Shown here: in pieces, positions 9,823-18,234 of the stretch | Layout of the letters: each line of letters opens with the position of its first letter | Position numbering within the stretch: position 1 is the stretch's first letter | Assembly: GCF_027257955.1 (NCBI RefSeq) | Contig: NZ_JANZNQ010000008.1 | Coordinates: 1 to 64,000 of the forward strand | DNA length: 64,000 bases | Reading direction: 5' to 3' | Origin: Zhongshania aquatica | Lineage (GTDB): Bacteria > Pseudomonadota > Gammaproteobacteria > Pseudomonadales > Spongiibacteraceae | The notes under the pieces: model-generated | Databases searched by the model: none | What the model saw: only the letters and a program-made list of their open reading frames with translations | What the model was told of the DNA's origin: nothing | Translations under genes and position numbers: made by a program

Positions 9823-10089
9823 CTAGTCTTCTTGGACGTCGTATTTTTCGTCGAGCCGATTCATTTTGTATACGTACACAAAAATCAGCACCACAAACGT
9901 ATAAATTGCCCCTTGCTGAGCAAACCAAAAACCCAATTTAAAACCAAAAAATTGGATTTGATTTAATGCATCAACTAAAAGGATCCCGAAGCCAAAGGAC
10001 ACCAAGGCCCAGATGAAAAGTAAGCTAAGTAATAGCTTCACATTTTCTCGCCAGTAGGCTTTCGCCAGTTCTTTTGAATGAAACGCCAT
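9823..10089 (-). CDS. DUF4212 protein, small subunit of sodium:solute symporter
   Basis: This is an 88-residue protein with two transmembrane helices, at about residues 18-40 and 53-75. The family pattern is visible: KAYWRENVKLLLSLLFIWAL at the start of helix 1, and the tail YVYKMNRLDEKYDV. DUF4212 proteins are predicted small subunits of an SSS-type symporter, and the large-subunit gene follows 9 bases downstream. It is the first gene of the operon, with a possible regulator dyad 75 bases upstream of its start. Confidence 0.9.
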   Translation of the reverse strand: MAFHSKELAKAYWRENVKLLLSLLFIWALVSFGFGILLVDALNQIQFFGFKLGFWFAQQGAIYTFVVLIFVYVYKMNRLDEKYDVQED

Positions 10090-10163
10090 TGTTATTCTCC
10101 CGTTATTTTCGTCGTTTACCGTCTTATAACTTAAGCATTGCAGTTAATTCGTACTCTCACCAT

Positions 10164-10177
10164 TCGACCTTAGTCGA
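10164..10177. promoter_or_regulatory. Imperfect dyad TCGACCTTAGTCGA upstream of the symporter operon
   Basis: The site is a 6-2-6 dyad that resembles the TAGACY-NN-RGTCTA sites of the acs-porin region, with TCGACC/AGTCGA replacing TAGACC/GGTCTA. It lies 75 bases upstream of the DUF4212 start and 17 bases past the porin stop. It could be a weaker site for the same regulator. The spacing is right and two half-site bases differ. Confidence 0.4.
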
Positions 10178-10193
10178 CTGGCACGCTTTAAAA

Positions 10194-11537
10194 TCAAAAT
10201 GTGTATTTCGCGCTAAATTGCAGACGATCTATATCGCCGCTATCGTCGCCATTGACGGGTCGCTCAATCGTCTTAGTGGCGTGAATATACTCAACGCCAA
10301 GGTTCAGCGCCGCTACAGGGGCGTAGATTAAATTAGCATGGGCACTTTGATACGAGGCGGCTGTTGCATCAGCTACCGTATCTGGGTTGTCCGCAGAGCT
10401 GGCCGATAACACTAGGCTACTACGCCATTTCGGCGCCCAGAAATGGCGATAAGCAACGTAGCCACCCACAGAGTCAATCAAATCAATATCACCGTTATCT
10501 TCAATCACACCGTCGCGATAGGTTTGTAAACCAAGGTAGCGACCAAGCGCATTACCGGCATTTAGCTGGATACGAAGGTCATCTTGGCCGAGCTGCCACA
10601 CACCCGCGAAGGCGAGTCCATAACCGTAGACACTGTCGTCACCAACAATCGCCTGAGCCTGACTATTCGCAAAGTTTTGCTTATACGCAACCTCGCGCAC
10701 CAAACCCGCAAGGCTATAGCTGAAATCACCAGATTTTCCGTTATAGCGCAGTACCATATCGGGCAGCGCATTATTGTCGTATGCGCTGGCGCCAGCGGCA
10801 GATCCGCTTTCGCCATACAAACCACTTGAGGGATTCTCCATCGCAAACATGACTGAGCTGGAACCACTCAGTGTATGAGTCCAGCGCACTTGCGCCTGCC
10901 GCTCGAACAGAGTGCCAACAGGGCCAACAAAGTCGAGGGTATCGGGCAAGCTGCCCACATTAAAAAAGGTGCTCCACGTCTGACCGGCCAATAGAGAACT
11001 ATTAGCATCGTATTGCCAATTTAAATAGGCATGTCGAATTCGCGATGCGGCTGAGTTACTAATCCGCTCATCACCAATTTGGTTCACACCAAAATCCATT
11101 TCGATATAAGTGCCAATTGCACCAACATCGGTTGCCGTATTAGTTTTAAACCAAATACGAGAATGCTTAGCATGCATATCGAGATTGGTGTCGCCGGACT
11201 CCCCTCCAACAGGAATTACCGATGCGACCAGAAAATCGTCGCCTACTCCTGCCAGCGCACGCTCCCCGTCGCTGTATTGACTGGCGATGGCATCTAATTT
11301 TATATAACCACCAAAAGAATACTCGGTCCCGCCTTTGGTTTGCTGAACGGCGGACGATGCCTCTTTCTCAGCGAGCGCACGCTCTAATCTCGCTACTCTT
11401 TGCTCTAATGTTTCAGCCTTTGCTGTTTCAGCGACAGCCGATAGCGGCAGTGCCACGAAAATCAGACCAGCGAGTAGGCGTGCTCTCGACCGTAAGTTAG
11501 TCAGCTTTGGCGGAGTTAATTTTTTATTGTTTATCAT
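10194..11537 (-). CDS. DcaP-like outer-membrane porin
   Basis: This is a 447-residue porin with a signal peptide (LLAGLIFVALPLSAVAE, cleaved near residue 37). A short coiled-coil follows (ETLEQRVARLERALAEKEA), then a 16-strand-like barrel beginning YSFGGYIKLDAI and ending in FSAKYTF with a terminal Phe. This N-terminal coiled coil plus a barrel starting with GGYIK is typical of DcaP-type trimeric channels for organic acids. It is divergent from acs across a 198-base region with three regulator-type dyads. It probably brings small carboxylates across the outer membrane. Confidence 0.85.
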   Translation of the reverse strand: MINNKKLTPPKLTNLRSRARLLAGLIFVALPLSAVAETAKAETLEQRVARLERALAEKEASSAVQQTKGGTEYSFGGYIKLDAIASQYSDGERALAGVGDDFLVASVIPVGGESGDTNLDMHAKHSRIWFKTNTATDVGAIGTYIEMDFGVNQIGDERISNSAASRIRHAYLNWQYDANSSLLAGQTWSTFFNVGSLPDTLDFVGPVGTLFERQAQVRWTHTLSGSSSVMFAMENPSSGLYGESGSAAGASAYDNNALPDMVLRYNGKSGDFSYSLAGLVREVAYKQNFANSQAQAIVGDDSVYGYGLAFAGVWQLGQDDLRIQLNAGNALGRYLGLQTYRDGVIEDNGDIDLIDSVGGYVAYRHFWAPKWRSSLVLSASSADNPDTVADATAASYQSAHANLIYAPVAALNLGVEYIHATKTIERPVNGDDSGDIDRLQFSAKYTF

Positions 11538-11574
11538 AGTGAGCTCTCTCGAATCGTAAATGACACGAAATTTA

Positions 11575-11590
11575 TAGACCCACTGGTCTA
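11575..11590. promoter_or_regulatory. Dyad TAGACC-N4-GGTCTA between porin and acs
   Basis: This is a perfect 6-bp inverted repeat with a 4-base spacer (CACT), 38 bases upstream of the porin start. It shares half-sites with two dyads nearby and has a spacer two bases longer. Confidence 0.65.
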
Positions 11591-11617
11591 AACTGGGTAT
11601 TAGCCATTAGTCATATA

Positions 11618-11631
11618 TAGACTAAAGTCTA
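11618..11631. promoter_or_regulatory. Dyad TAGACTAAAGTCTA between porin and acs
   Basis: This is a perfect 14-base palindrome of two TAGACT half-sites with a 2-base spacer. A second overlapping dyad, TTAGTC-N7-GACTAA, runs from 11607 to 11625. It is a likely operator for a LuxR-type response regulator. Confidence 0.72.
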
Positions 11632-11658
11632 TGCGAAAAAGCCACAGGGACGCGGAAC

Positions 11659-11672
11659 TAGACCAAGGTCTA
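11659..11672. promoter_or_regulatory. Dyad TAGACCAAGGTCTA upstream of acs
   Basis: This is a perfect 14-base palindrome of two TAGACC half-sites with a 2-base spacer, 63 bases upstream of the acs ATG at 11736. It is the acs-proximal member of the three-site group and a likely activator site. Confidence 0.72.
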
Positions 11673-11735
11673 ATTTTCTTCATGCCATAGTTCAAGGATA
11701 GTTGAACACAATAAATTAAAATGGAGACCACGGTC

Positions 11736-13712
11736 ATGACCACCTCGACGCCTTCTAAAAGCCATTATCCTGTTGATGCCAAAGCAAAGGATGCTGCCTA
11801 TATCGACATCGACACTCACACTTCGCTGTATGAACAATCGTTAGAGACACCAGAAATATTTTGGGCCGAGCAAGCAAAGCGCCTCGACTGGGTCGTGACA
11901 CCAAACACCATTAAGAATTGCAGCTTTGCAAAACACGATCTGTCCATTCGCTGGTTTGAAGACGGTCAACTAAATGCCAGCGTGAATTGCTTAGATCGTC
12001 ATTTAGATCAGCAGGCCGATCAATTAGCCATGATTTGGGAGCCCGACAGCGAGACCGATCCCGTTCGCAAATACACTTATCGGGAGCTACACGTAGAAGT
12101 TTGCAAACTCGCCAACGGCCTAAAAAGTTTAGGCGTGACGAAAGGGGATGTGGTAACGCTCTATATGCCCATGATTCCAGAGGCGACCATCGCAATGTTA
12201 GCCTGCGCGCGAATAGGTGCCGTACATTCCGTCGTTTTCGGTGGTTTCTCACCCGAAGCGCTGTCCGGCCGCATACAAGACGGCCAGTCGAAATTAGTCA
12301 TTACCGCCGACGCCGGAAATCGCGGTGGCCGACGGGTCAGCCTAAAGCAAAATGTCGATGACGCCATTGCGCTATGCCCCACGTCACTAGTAGAAAAAGT
12401 CTTGGTGGTTAACCACTGTGGCGACAAGATTGACTGGCAGGAATCTCGAGACGTTGACTACCACGCGCTCGTAAATGATCAGGCTAGCGACTGCGCGCCA
12501 GAGATCATGAACGCGGAAGATCCGCTGTTTATCCTTTACACATCAGGCTCAACAGGTAAACCCAAGGGCGCGGTCCATACTACTGGCGGTTATTTGGTTT
12601 ACACCTCACTCAGTCACCAGCTAGTTTTTGATTACAAACCCGGCGAGATATATTGGTGTATGGCCGACATCGGCTGGATCACCGGCCACAGCTACGCCGT
12701 GTACGGACCTCTGAGCAATGGCGCAACCATCGTCATGTACGAAGGCATTCCCAACTTCCCAGACGCGGGTCGATTGGCCCGGATCATCGACAAACATCAG
12801 GTCAATATTCTCTACACCGCGCCCACAGTTATCCGAGCACTCATGGCGCATAGCACCGAAGCCTTGGCCAATACTGACCGCAGCTCGCTGCGTTTGCTGG
12901 GCACCGCCGGTGAACCCATCAACCCCGAAGCGTGGACGTGGTTTTACGAACAATTTGGCCGCAGCCAGTGCCCAATACTGGATACCTGGTGGCAAACAGA
13001 AACCGGCGGTGTAATGATCACCCCGATGCCCGGTGCTATCGGTCTAAAACCCGGTTCGGCAACCCTACCGTTCTTTGGCGTACATGCTGCACTAGTCGAT
13101 AACGAAGGCCAGCTTTTATCTGGCGAAGCGGAGGGTAACCTCGTAATTTGCGATAGCTGGCCGGGACAAATGCGCACGATTTTCGGCGACCACCAGCGCT
13201 TTATCGAAACCTACTTCTCAACCTTTGAAGGCTACTATTTCAGTAGCGACGGTGCCCGTCGTGACGAAGACGGCTATTACTGGATTACAGGCCGAGTAGA
13301 CGACGTACTTAACGTCTCTGGACACCGCTTGGGAACCGCTGAACTTGAGAGCGCCCTCGCCGCGCACCCCTTAGTCGCGGAGGCCGCTGTTGTCGGCTAT
13401 CCCCATGCCATTAAGGGTGAGGGTATCTATGCCTACATTACCCTCACCGACAAACTTGACGAAAGCGAATCACTGCGCAATGAATTGAAACAGTGGCTGC
13501 GCAAAGAAATTGGCCCCATTGCGGTAGCCGATATCATTCAGTGGACCGACGATCTTCCGAAGACCCGTTCTGGCAAAATTATGCGCCGAATTCTTCGCAA
13601 AATTGCAGCGGACGACACCGAGAATCTCGGCGATTTATCCACCCTCGCCGATCCTGCGGTTGTTGCGAAGCTGATCGGAACGCACAAAGCATCAAAAGTC
13701 AGTACCGCCTAA
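11736..13712 (+). CDS. acs: Acetyl-CoA synthetase
   Basis: AMP-forming acetyl-CoA synthetase converts acetate, ATP and CoA to acetyl-CoA through acetyl-AMP. The AMP-binding motif [22 protein letters not shown] and the C-terminal lysine motif [13 protein letters not shown], whose Lys is the known acetylation site in the family, are all present. I chose the ATG at 11736 (658 residues) because GGAG lies 10 bases upstream of it; the in-frame ATG at 11721 has no ribosome-binding site. Three TAGAC-type dyads precede it, and a CrbR/ErdR-like regulator gene follows, which fits the known control of acs by that system in Vibrio and Pseudomonas. Confidence 0.95.
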   Translation: MTTSTPSKSHYPVDAKAKDAAYIDIDTHTSLYEQSLETPEIFWAEQAKRLDWVVTPNTIKNCSFAKHDLSIRWFEDGQLNASVNCLDRHLDQQADQLAMIWEPDSETDPVRKYTYRELHVEVCKLANGLKSLGVTKGDVVTLYMPMIPEATIAMLACARIGAVHSVVFGGFSPEALSGRIQDGQSKLVITADAGNRGGRRVSLKQNVDDAIALCPTSLVEKVLVVNHCGDKIDWQESRDVDYHALVNDQASDCAPEIMNAEDPLFILYTSGSTGKPKGAVHTTGGYLVYTSLSHQLVFDYKPGEIYWCMADIGWITGHSYAVYGPLSNGATIVMYEGIPNFPDAGRLARIIDKHQVNILYTAPTVIRALMAHSTEALANTDRSSLRLLGTAGEPINPEAWTWFYEQFGRSQCPILDTWWQTETGGVMITPMPGAIGLKPGSATLPFFGVHAALVDNEGQLLSGEAEGNLVICDSWPGQMRTIFGDHQRFIETYFSTFEGYYFSSDGARRDEDGYYWITGRVDDVLNVSGHRLGTAELESALAAHPLVAEAAVVGYPHAIKGEGIYAYITLTDKLDESESLRNELKQWLRKEIGPIAVADIIQWTDDLPKTRSGKIMRRILRKIAADDTENLGDLSTLADPAVVAKLIGTHKASKVSTA

Positions 13713-13730
13713 GTTTTCCTATGGGTCTTT

Positions 13731-13753
13731 GCCCTGCATTGCGGGGCTTTTTT
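13731..13753 (+). terminator. Rho-independent terminator after acs
   Basis: The stem GCCCTGC / GCGGGGC (one G-T pair) with a 3-base loop is followed by six Ts. It lies 18 bases past the acs stop codon and separates acs from the response regulator gene. Confidence 0.85.
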
Positions 13754-13795
13754 CTATACACTGTCGCCTATACAAACCAATAAAAAAGGCGCCAG

Positions 13796-14449
13796 ATGGA
13801 CTCACTGCGATTTATCATTGCCGACGACCACCCCTTATTTCGCACTGCGCTCAAAGCAACGCTCGCCCAGAGCTTTGAACACTGCACGGTCAGCGAAACG
13901 GCATCCATTACCGAATTACAAAATTTGCTAAGCACCGACACTAGCAGCGACCTCATTTTGCTCGACCTACATATGCCAGACGCGCAGGGTTTTAGTGGTT
14001 TGATACACCTGCAGGCCCACTACCCCGAAATACCCGTTATGGTTATTTCCGCCAGTGAAACCCCCGAAGTAATGTGTCGTGCCATAGACCACGGCGCAGC
14101 CGGTTTTCTGCCGAAAAGTAGTCCAGCTGAGGCAATAAGCCGCGCTATTAATGCCGTGATCAGCGGCGCACGATGGCTTCCTGAGGGAGTTCACTATCAA
14201 GCTGGACAGGACAGCAAAGAAAAGAAAATGGCCGAAGACATCGCCAGCCTCACACCGCAACAATTTCGGGTGGTCACCCTGCTTGTACAAGGCTTGCTAA
14301 ATAAGCAAATTGCCTACGAGCTAAATGTCACAGAAGCCACCGTAAAAGCCCACGTTACCGAAATATTTCGCAAGCTTGGTGTTCACTCGCGCACCCAAGC
14401 CGCCTTGGCATTTAGTCAGCTAGATGTCAGCCCACAACAGCTAGCATAA
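13796..14449 (+). CDS. LuxR-type response regulator, CrbR/ErdR-like
   Basis: This is a 217-residue response regulator. The receiver domain spans about residues 4-120, with acidic pocket ADDH at 9-12, phospho-acceptor Asp57 in LLDLHMPD, and Lys in LPKSSPAEA. A LuxR/GerE helix-turn-helix spans about 148-208 (NKQIAYELNVTEATVKAHV). Context identifies it better than similarity: it lies between acs and a convergent hybrid kinase with a symporter domain, which is the layout of CrbS/CrbR (MxtR/ErdR) systems that activate acs and acetate uptake genes. AAGG precedes the ATG. It is the best candidate to bind the TAGAC dyads nearby. Confidence 0.87.
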   Translation: MDSLRFIIADDHPLFRTALKATLAQSFEHCTVSETASITELQNLLSTDTSSDLILLDLHMPDAQGFSGLIHLQAHYPEIPVMVISASETPEVMCRAIDHGAAGFLPKSSPAEAISRAINAVISGARWLPEGVHYQAGQDSKEKKMAEDIASLTPQQFRVVTLLVQGLLNKQIAYELNVTEATVKAHVTEIFRKLGVHSRTQAALAFSQLDVSPQQLA

Positions 14450-14461
14450 CAATCAAGACCG

Positions 14462-17400
14462 TTATTTACGCAGCAGTAGTTGGCGCATCACACCCCGTAA
14501 AGCAGCCGGTTTAACAGGCTTAGCCAAGAAACGATAACCGGCACCTTCAACCTGAGCGCGCACCTCTATGCTGTTATCAGCGCTAATCACCACCGCGGGC
14601 AAGCGGGTATGCCAGTGGTAATTCAATGCCTCAATGAGTTGCAGTCCCGTTTCATCATTATCTAAATGGAAATCCGCGAGCACAATATCTGGTGCTGTTT
14701 CCAAACGCCACTGGCCAAGCACTTCACCGAGATTGGCCGCGCTAAAAACACGACAGCCCCACTGACTGAGCAAAGCCTGCATTCCTGCGCGAATTCCCAC
14801 CTCATTATCGATACATAAAACGCTAATACCGGCCAGCTCAGACTCTAAATCAACGGCATTGCTCTTAACCAGACGCTCCTGCCGCTGCCCAATGGGAATC
14901 TTAATAGCAAATACGCTGCCCCGGCCTTCAACCGAGTGGAGGGTAACTTCGTGACCAAGCAAACCACTAATCCGCTGAACAATCGACAAGCCCAAACCTA
15001 GACCTTTATCAGAATCATTGTGAACAGCGCCAGGAGCCCGTTCAAACTCATCAAACACCCGCTGCTGATCTACTTTAGAAATGCCCGGTCCGGTGTCCCA
15101 AACCTGAATCAAAACATGGTCACTACGGTGTCGACACGCCAATAAGACCCGACCCACGCGAGTGTAGCGCAGGGCATTGGAAAGGAAGTTCTGAATCACC
15201 CGCCGTAATAATTGCTGATCACTGTAGACCCATAAATTCGAGGGTCGAAAACGCAAGGCCAAACCATTTTGCTCAGCGATTAAGCCACATTCACGAGCAA
15301 GCGGTTCAAGCATCTCCCGCAAACAAAAATCTCTACGGTCGAGTTGAATATTTCCAGAATCCAGACGGGCAATTTCCCGTAGCGAGGTAATTAAATTTTC
15401 CGCACCAATCAGCGCCGAATCAATATGCCCAACCTCCGCAGCCACATCACTGTCTTTGCTGCGATACATCAATGCAGCCGTAAACAATCGTGCAGCACTG
15501 ATAGGCTGTAATAAATCATGACTCGCCGCGGCGAGGAAACGACTTTTACTGGCGTAAACGGTGTTTAGCTCTCGCTCTATTTTAGCCCGCGCTTGATTCT
15601 CATTGGCCAGTGAATCGTTTGCCGTCGCTAGCGCGGACGTGCGCTCAATAACACGCTGTTCTAACTGATTTTTGGCCTGATCCAACTCATTGAACATACG
15701 CCGATATTCACTGATATCAGTGTAAGTGGTTACGTAGCCACCCCGCGCCATTGGCGTACCGCAAATTTCAATTACCATACCGTTGGGCAGCACACGCTCA
15801 ATACGATAGGGTTTACCACCGCTCAACAAATCCAAACGCCGCGTAATTGCAGTGTCTACATCAGTATCGGCATTTTGCAAATAGCCGCGTTCAGCATTGA
15901 ACTGATAGACCTTAGCGATGGGACAACCGATATAAAGCAAGCGCTCGGGAAAACCAAATAATTCAACATAGCGACTATTCCACGCGACCAAGTCTAAATT
16001 CGCATCGACCACGCTAATACCTTGGGGAATAGTCTCCAAGGTGATTTGCAGTAAATCTTGACCAAACTGCAACTGCTTTGAAGAGTCGCCAATCAATAAC
16101 ACAAACTCATCAAGTTGCAGGGGCTTTTTACGCTGCAATAAATCAAGAGTACGGTGAGCAGACACCGCACCAACAATTGCAGCCAAGGCCTCCTCAACGT
16201 CCTTTACGACGAACCGTGGCACAGGGTCGTTTGGCAACAAACGTTGACCGACACGCTGCTCAAATCGCTGCCACAATTGCTGACTACGCTCATTACCCAA
16301 TAAGGGCGTCAACATCCGCTGCAATTGCCAGCTTTCAATTTTGGTCAGTTCGAAGTCGGCTTTTTGATATCCCCGAGCCAGACGAAGCTGGGTAAAGGCT
16401 CTTGCCTGACGCAATTCAATAGCTCGAAACCGGCTTATCGCCGACACAGACGCGAGACAAAGGCAATTAAGTAATAAACTCCAAAACACGCCGTGGGTAA
16501 GTGGGTCAAAGAAATCGACTCCCAACAAAGCCTCGGGCCGCAGCCACGACATACCGAATAGGCCCTGCGCGAGAAGGGGATGTTCACCACCCAATAAAGC
16601 AGGAAGCAAAAGACAATAAAACCACAGCGCACCACCGGCAAATAAGCCTGCAATGACGCCACGCGAATGTGCTCGGGGCCAATACAGCGCCGCAAGAATA
16701 GAGGGCAGCAATTGCGCAGCGGCGGCGAAGGAAAGTAAACCCAATGACGCCAAACCGCCACGATTGGTTAACTGTTGTTCCAATAACCACGCGGCCAGTA
16801 AAACCGCAGCAATGGCACTGCGCCTGACCAATTGCAGCCAGCGGGCATTAATGCTGTGAGCGCGATCAAAAAACTGCCACAGTGGCACCATCCACTCATT
16901 ACATATCATCACCGACAGGGTGACACAGGCAACAATAACCATCCCCGTGGCGGCAGATAGGCCGCCGAGCAACGCCACTATCGCAAAACTTGTACTACCC
17001 GCCGCCAATGGCGCCGACACCACAAACATGTCCGCACCGCCACCTTCAAGTACCGCGCCACTGCCCAGTAACGACTGCCCAAGTATGGCAACCGGCGCAA
17101 TCAATACACAAAACAAGGCCAAATAGACGGGGAAAATCCATCGCGCGCTGCGCATATCTCGCCGACTGTGATGCTCAACCACCATCACATGAAATTGCCT
17201 CGGTAAACACACAATAGCGGCGCCAGCCAACACGAGCTGGGTTATAAAATTTATCGGATCTGGCCACTCGGCCAATTCCCCATATTCAATATCGAAATGA
17301 CGGTTGCTTGCATCCATCAATACCGAAATAGCGAACACACCTACCACAACAAAGGCCGCCAATTTTACGGTGGATTCAACGGCAATTGCCGACATCAAAC

Positions 17401-17959
17401 CACGGTGGCGATGACGCTTATCTAAAACCCGAGTACCAAACGCAACGGTAAAGGCCACCAAAATTAAGGCGGCAATAAAACTAGTATTACTGTGATTCGC
17501 CTCCAAATTGGGCTGCCACAAATTCTGAACTGTCAGCCACGCTTGGGTGACCGCTTTTAGCTGCAAGGCAATGTAGGGAAGGCTACCCACGACCGCAATT
17601 AAAGTGACCAAGGCCGCCAAAAACTGATGTTTACCGTAGCGAGAGCCAATAAAATCGGCAATCGACGTTACCCGATTACGCGTACTCACTACCGACAGAC
17701 GACGCAGGAATGGCCATCCCAGTAGAAACAAAAGAATCGGCCCGAGATAAATTGGCACAAACGACCAACCATCGTTCGCCGCCTGGCCTATTGCTCCAAA
17801 AAATGTCCAAGAGCTGCAATACACTGCCAGTGACAAACTGTATATCAGCGCGCGAAGAAGCGCCGATCGCTGGGTGTGGCGATCTGCCCACCATGCGATT
17901 AAAAATAAAAAGCCAACGTATACAAACGCCAGCAACACAACCCACTGATTTTCCAGCAC
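14462..17959 (-). CDS. Hybrid sensor histidine kinase with SSS symporter-like membrane domain (CrbS/MxtR-like)
   Basis: This is a 1165-residue membrane kinase. Residues ~1-500 form a sodium:solute symporter-like domain with many helices (start SLAVYCSSWTFFGAIGQA). A PAS-like sensor spans about 630-740 (SVVDANLDLVAWNSRYVELF), followed by a coiled coil. HisKA has His814 in AAASHDLLQP, HATPase includes DTGPGISKVDQQ and GLGLGLSIV, and a C-terminal receiver has Asp1096 in LADFHLD. It converges on the response regulator with a 12-base gap. In CrbS/MxtR systems this kinase controls acs and acetate use. Its symporter-like domain may bind or sense the substrate. It starts at GTG. A partial TAGAC dyad lies upstream. 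Confidence 0.92.
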   Translation of the reverse strand: MLENQWVVLLAFVYVGFLFLIAWWADRHTQRSALLRALIYSLSLAVYCSSWTFFGAIGQAANDGWSFVPIYLGPILLFLLGWPFLRRLSVVSTRNRVTSIADFIGSRYGKHQFLAALVTLIAVVGSLPYIALQLKAVTQAWLTVQNLWQPNLEANHSNTSFIAALILVAFTVAFGTRVLDKRHRHRGLMSAIAVESTVKLAAFVVVGVFAISVLMDASNRHFDIEYGELAEWPDPINFITQLVLAGAAIVCLPRQFHVMVVEHHSRRDMRSARWIFPVYLALFCVLIAPVAILGQSLLGSGAVLEGGGADMFVVSAPLAAGSTSFAIVALLGGLSAATGMVIVACVTLSVMICNEWMVPLWQFFDRAHSINARWLQLVRRSAIAAVLLAAWLLEQQLTNRGGLASLGLLSFAAAAQLLPSILAALYWPRAHSRGVIAGLFAGGALWFYCLLLPALLGGEHPLLAQGLFGMSWLRPEALLGVDFFDPLTHGVFWSLLLNCLCLASVSAISRFRAIELRQARAFTQLRLARGYQKADFELTKIESWQLQRMLTPLLGNERSQQLWQRFEQRVGQRLLPNDPVPRFVVKDVEEALAAIVGAVSAHRTLDLLQRKKPLQLDEFVLLIGDSSKQLQFGQDLLQITLETIPQGISVVDANLDLVAWNSRYVELFGFPERLLYIGCPIAKVYQFNAERGYLQNADTDVDTAITRRLDLLSGGKPYRIERVLPNGMVIEICGTPMARGGYVTTYTDISEYRRMFNELDQAKNQLEQRVIERTSALATANDSLANENQARAKIERELNTVYASKSRFLAAASHDLLQPISAARLFTAALMYRSKDSDVAAEVGHIDSALIGAENLITSLREIARLDSGNIQLDRRDFCLREMLEPLARECGLIAEQNGLALRFRPSNLWVYSDQQLLRRVIQNFLSNALRYTRVGRVLLACRHRSDHVLIQVWDTGPGISKVDQQRVFDEFERAPGAVHNDSDKGLGLGLSIVQRISGLLGHEVTLHSVEGRGSVFAIKIPIGQRQERLVKSNAVDLESELAGISVLCIDNEVGIRAGMQALLSQWGCRVFSAANLGEVLGQWRLETAPDIVLADFHLDNDETGLQLIEALNYHWHTRLPAVVISADNSIEVRAQVEGAGYRFLAKPVKPAALRGVMRQLLLRK

Positions 17960-18036
17960 CTAAGCTCACCACACCGATTTATCGGCAGTTATCTTACCAA
18001 TACCCTCAGTCTAGCCCACCACAAGACTCGCGGTAC

Positions 18037-18050
18037 TCGACTATGGTCTA
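18037..18050. promoter_or_regulatory. Partial dyad TCGACTATGGTCTA upstream of the hybrid kinase
   Basis: One half-site (GGTCTA) is exact and the other (TCGACT) differs at one base from the TAGACY-NN-RGTCTA sites near acs; the 2-base spacer is conserved. It lies 78 bases upstream of the kinase GTG and 185 bases upstream of rapA. It may give autoregulation of the kinase gene. Confidence 0.4.
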
Positions 18051-18234
18051 CATTCACACATTACTATGCCGAAGCGACCTAATGAATGACGAGATAAGCG
18101 ATGGCTGGGCAGATTTACGGTATTAAGCCTTTCCCTTGACGCCACCGATGCGTAACATTCGCACTCCGGAAATCAGAGCAATCACGGTTACATGCTCTGA
18201 ACCTACTCAATCCATCGAGCTATACACATACCCT

